Of a stretch of DNA of 64,000 bases, positions 60,484 to 64,000 are shown in pieces; the stretch's first letter is position 1; the number at the start of each line of letters is the position of its first letter. The stretch lies in the NCBI GenBank assembly GCA_037349315.1, contig JBAIAC010000030.1:16637501-16701500 (forward strand). Direction: 5' to 3'. Both the position numbers and the translations under genes were made by a program. Origin of the DNA: Chelydra serpentina (lineage: Eukaryota > Chordata > Testudines > Chelydridae). Under the pieces are notes generated by a model, which saw only the letters and a list, made by a program, of their open reading frames with translations, did no database searches and was not told the origin of the DNA.

Positions 60484-61085
60484 ATCCAAGAAAAGATGGA
60501 ATGCATGTGATGCTTCATTGAGAGGGACAAAGAGAAGCCATTAAAACTAAATAGTGTAGAGTTGAAGTCTGTGCAACAGTTTAATGCCCTGGGTCACTGT
60601 TGAGCTATGATGAATTTCCTGGATGCGGATGTTAGGATCCCCATGATGAAGAGCAGTGGTTGTAAATGGAGGAAGTTGACGGGAATTTTCTGCGATAAGA
60701 ATATGCCAAGTACACTGTAAAGTGAATAAAAGTATGTGACTTGGCCAGCCGTGAGGTATGGGTCGGAATGCTGGCCAGTGAGGAGGAGAGAAGAACAACT
60801 GTTTCACACGGCCAAGATGAGACGGTTCAGGTGGATGCTGGGTAAGAGGAGAGCTGATAGACTATGCAGTGAAACAGTAGGAGCCATGATGTAGGGAGCC
60901 CCCATCACAGGAAAGCTGAGGGAATATCGATTGAGATGACTGTCATGTGAGATGACGAGATATGTTAAATCTTGGCCAGAGAGTAGAAGTGCTAGTAGTC
61001 AGAGAACAGAGACCAGGAGTAAGACATAGAAAAAGGTGGATCAAGACTCTGAAGGAGAACCTGAAGAAGGTAGGTGTTACCTTTG
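60484..61085 (+). mobile_element. LINE reverse-transcriptase remnant, unit 17
   Basis: Full-length copy of the fragment, with the ACCAGGAG change of unit 16. Confidence 0.8.
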
Positions 61086-61499
61086 CGGTATTTGACTCCT
61101 CATAAATCAAGCCCTTTCTGTCTTCTTTAATCATACTTCATTTCTCTTCTCAGAACTCTAATTTTAGTCAGCAAGGTACCCAGGAGTGAGTGCAGTCATA
61201 TAGGACCATACAGCAAGGAAGCACATGGAATGCTCCATTGCTATTCCCAAGCGTAGTGGGTGCATGACACCCCAAAGGGGTGGCACAGGGAATGTTAGGA
61301 CCATGGCTCTGCATCCACACTCGATGGCCAGCAGAAGGGGTTGGCGGTACAGTGGAGAATATGCTACACCCACCCATGAGGGAATTCGGAAGGGGCACAC
61401 AATCCCACCTGGGCTTTGGAGGGTCCCCTGGAATGCATGAAATTGAAAAGAAGGTAATTTTGTTAACATTAAAAATATTGTTTCCTGTGCTCTTCCAAG

Positions 61500-61811
61500 A
61501 TACATCACTGAGACTGGTGAACGGACAGGACGGGTGTTCCGGTCGCGTTGAAGTCCATTACAGTGGAAGCTGGGGAACAGTCTGTGATGATGCCTGGGAC
61601 ATAAATGATGCAGAGGTTGTGTGCAGACAACTTGGGTGTGGGCAGGCCACTGAGGCTCCCATGAATGCCCGGTTTGGTCAAGGCTCCGGAAGTATCCTCC
61701 TGGATGACGTGCAGTGTAGAGGGAACGAATCCTCTCTGTGGCAGTGCTCACACCAGAGGTGGGGCACACATAACTGTGGCCACACTGAGGACGCCAGTGT
61801 CATCTGCTCAG
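61500..61811 (+). CDS. DMBT1: SRCR domain exon, type II (Arg variant), unit 17
   Basis: Same protein as unit 15 (SHQRWG, GHTED). Eight cysteines, N-E-S sequon, phase 1-1. Confidence 0.92.
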
Positions 61812-62295
61812 GTACTCGATTGCTCTTCTTTTTTTAACATGAATTGTATTTTAGGGGAATTACGTTCAAACTTTCCACGTGGGAAATTCATCCTTATAGG
61901 GGATCCCAGGGGCAACTACAAGCAAGGAAGCACATGGAATGTGACTCCAATGAGTTCAGGATACCATGTTACCAAATGCTTTATATAGAGTCCTGCGAGC
62001 TCCACTCATCTCTGCTTCCATAAAATCCTATTTGCTCTGCAGCTTTGCAGTTGACTCTTTGGTTCTTCTGCAAGGGGGAATTAAACGGCAGGAAATGAAG
62101 AGGGACCTTGTGATACTTTCCCCCTTCCAGGCCCCCATCACACTGTTTTCCCCACAGCAGCAATGGATCTAGCTTATTGCAATAGCACGTCAGGTGTAAT
62201 TGTACTTTATTTTTTCCAGTAACTAAAAGTTTATTCAAACATCTCTTTTGTAAAGTATTTAATTTTGTTTTTTGTTTTCCTTTTTTATTTACCAG

Positions 62296-62480
62296 CTTCT
62301 TCACCTTTCCTGGCACATGAAGGGGAGCCTGTCATAGAGAGTAAATCAGCACATCGCACACTCAGCCTGGTTCTGCCCTCACTTGTAGTGTCACTTCGTA
62401 ATTTTGAGGCTGCATCAGCTGGCTCCGGGTTCCTCACAGAGAAGGGTTTGTATTTTTTGCCCACACACCAGAGGGATTGA
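62296..62480 (+). pseudogene. Broken linker A exon, unit 17 (donor deleted)
   Basis: Same truncation as unit 15: acceptor TTTATTTACCAG| then CTTCTT|CACCTTTCC. The open frame runs to a TGA at 62478-62480, with no usable linker A donor. Confidence 0.65.
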
Positions 62481-64000
62481 CCATGAGCCTAGAGAGTGAA
62501 AAAAGCATTATTCATGTTATACAAATGTCAAATAATAAGATTTCCCAAGCTATTAGGATTGATTGATGAATAATAATGAAATGTATTGTAATTTGTATTG
62601 TAATTATTTGGATGAGGACGCAAATGTCTGACTGGCTAGCACTCCAGCCTCATGTGCTGCCTTTCTTCAGATGTGAAAAACCTTTATCCAGTTTGCACAA
62701 TATTGTGACAATTACTAATGTGGGGCCTTTATTTTCTTTCATGTACCTGGCCAGTTCCCCAAGAGCACACCGCATCCAAAACAACAGGTATTTATTAGTT
62801 GGGTTCAGTATAATTATCAGAATTTTTCAACTCATATTTGACGGTGAGGGGCTGCTTCTCTAAAGCCCTTCCTTTAACCATGCTGGAAAGGATTTATCCT
62901 TTAGTGGTTCCATTAAGGACAATCAGATGCCTTCCTCATACAAATACTCCCTCCGGAGAGAGTCCCACTGAAGTCTAATCACCTACGTGAGTGCTGCTCA
63001 ACATGAGTAAGGGTTTCAGAGGCGGGTCTTGAGAGAGCATGTCCCAAGACGGATAACTGATGAATTGGCATAACACTGCTTGTGTTTATCAAATCACTTG
63101 CACATTCCCATCACTTTTATGGTCTGTGTGTGGGTTAGTAGTAATGCTGAAGCACAGTGTTAGTATATGTTATTCGAAAATAATGTAATAATTAAATCAG
63201 AAACAATCTGCTTTGCAGTCTTAATCATATCACAATATCCACCTACAATCAAGGAAGTGAATGGCAGCATAAATGCAACGTATCCGTCGTGCCACATGGC
63301 CCTTTCCCCAATGAGTCCACTGCAGCTGGCTATATCTCTCTAGTGGTCCTCTGGGAAGAGGGTGAATGCTGCTCCTGTCTCAGAGTCTGGGGCGCAGCCC
63401 TCCAGCTCTGTGGTTCAAGGTGCTTGTCCCCTTTTGGTGGGGTGTTAAAGTAATCCATCACAAAAAATCAATAGGCTTCTGAAGCCCACAGAAAGCAGTG
63501 TCCTAGGCCCTAAGGAAGCCAAAGAAGCCAGCTCCTTCTCTTTTCTGAGAGGGCTTGGGCAGCCAAGGCTCTCCAGCAGTTTTCCAGTCAGGAACCTCTT
63601 CTTCCAGGGAAAAGGGAGCTCTGACTTGCTGTCCTGCTGGCCTGAGCAGGGATCCTCCTTTTTAAGGGTCCACCCATATCGAGGCCTGACAAGCCTTACA
63701 GGTGTGTTGCATTGAGGGTGATTGTGCCCAGAAGAGCTCTTTAATTATTTCCTGATGGAAGGTAGGGATCTGCCCCAAACCTCCATCCAGTCGTTTGTGA
63801 GCTCCAGTGATGTCTGCTTCCATAAGACCGGATGCAAACTGCAAGGTTTGGAACTAAACCTTCAATTTTTCTGCATGGAGGAATGGGCAAATCCTGCTCC
63901 TAATGGAAAAATGTGAATCGAACTGCATAAGAGGAAGGGGATTTTCCACTGGTAATTTCCGCCCTCCAGCTCCCCATCCCATTGGTTTCCCCACAGCAGC

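Larger units (their letters stand above)
1..64000 (+). other. DMBT1: Internal part of a DMBT1-like SRCR gene (17-unit exon array)
   Basis: The window holds only internal exons and introns; no start exon, signal peptide, CUB, ZP or 3' end is visible. Ten single-exon SRCR domains with eight cysteines alternate with 33-42 bp Thr/Pro/Ser-rich exons. That is the SRCR plus SID (SRCR-interspersed domain) plan of DMBT1, a secreted mucosal protein that binds bacteria, mucins and collectins. All intact exons start and end in phase 1, so they join in any number. DMBT1 identity rests on the SRCR sequence ([49 protein letters not shown]) plus the linkers. Another multi-SRCR group B gene is possible but less likely. 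Confidence 0.78.
60274..64000 (+). repeat. Array unit 17 (partial; SRCR type II, broken linker A)
   Basis: 3727 bp, cut by the window end before linker B. From the SRCR onward it matches unit 15 closely, including the truncated linker A and AAAGGGAGC for ACAGGGAGC downstream. Unlike unit 15 it keeps the full intron before the SRCR. 61812-64000 holds no further exon inside the window. Confidence 0.9.

Overview
The window is eukaryotic, intron-rich genomic DNA from a vertebrate, most likely a sauropsid. Turtle or crocodilian is my guess, from the look of the dispersed repeats, and is not proven. It lies inside one large plus-strand gene; neither gene end is present. The gene encodes a DMBT1-like (hensin/ebnerin/gp-340 type) secreted or mucosal scavenger-receptor protein. 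It consists of 8-cysteine SRCR domains, each on one 312-bp exon, joined by very short Thr/Pro/Ser-rich linker exons. Every recognised intact coding exon is phase 1-1, so units can be gained, lost or skipped without breaking the frame.

Layout: 17 head-to-tail units (unit start set at the GAGAACACAG motif), of three main sizes. Units 1-5 (1-21702, about 4.34 kb) carry SRCR + linker B (42 bp) + linker C (33 bp). Units 6, 7 and 14 (about 5.1 kb) carry SRCR + linker A (36 bp) + B + C. Units 8-13 (31959-48495, about 2.75 kb) share a 2.37-kb deletion that removed SRCR and linker A, leaving only B + C. Unit 15 (4.25 kb) and partial unit 17 have an SRCR but a truncated linker A. Unit 16 (2.4 kb) has the 2.37-kb deletion plus a 344-bp deletion that took linker B, so only linker C remains. 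In total there are 10 SRCR exons, 3 intact and 2 broken A exons, 15 B exons and 16 C exons.

Every unit also carries, in the intron before the SRCR exon (or its deletion scar), a decayed LINE reverse-transcriptase C-terminal fragment in the sense orientation. The rest is intron: TG and CT microsatellites, an unassigned sequence of about 1.9-2.7 kb between SRCR and linker B, and several hundred bases after linker C. I see no RNA genes, no CRISPR and no other gene.

In the predicted protein, units 1-7 give SRCR domains with 25-37 residue linkers. Units 7-13 then give an uninterrupted linker stretch of about 187 residues (a mucin-like stalk) before the SRCR of unit 14. Units differ by gene conversion and recombination (units 5 and 14 are mosaics). 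They also differ in N-glycosylation sequons and in linker content, so the array looks like a recently and repeatedly reshuffled domain-number cassette. Copy number should be checked with long reads, because near-identical units can also be assembly artefacts.
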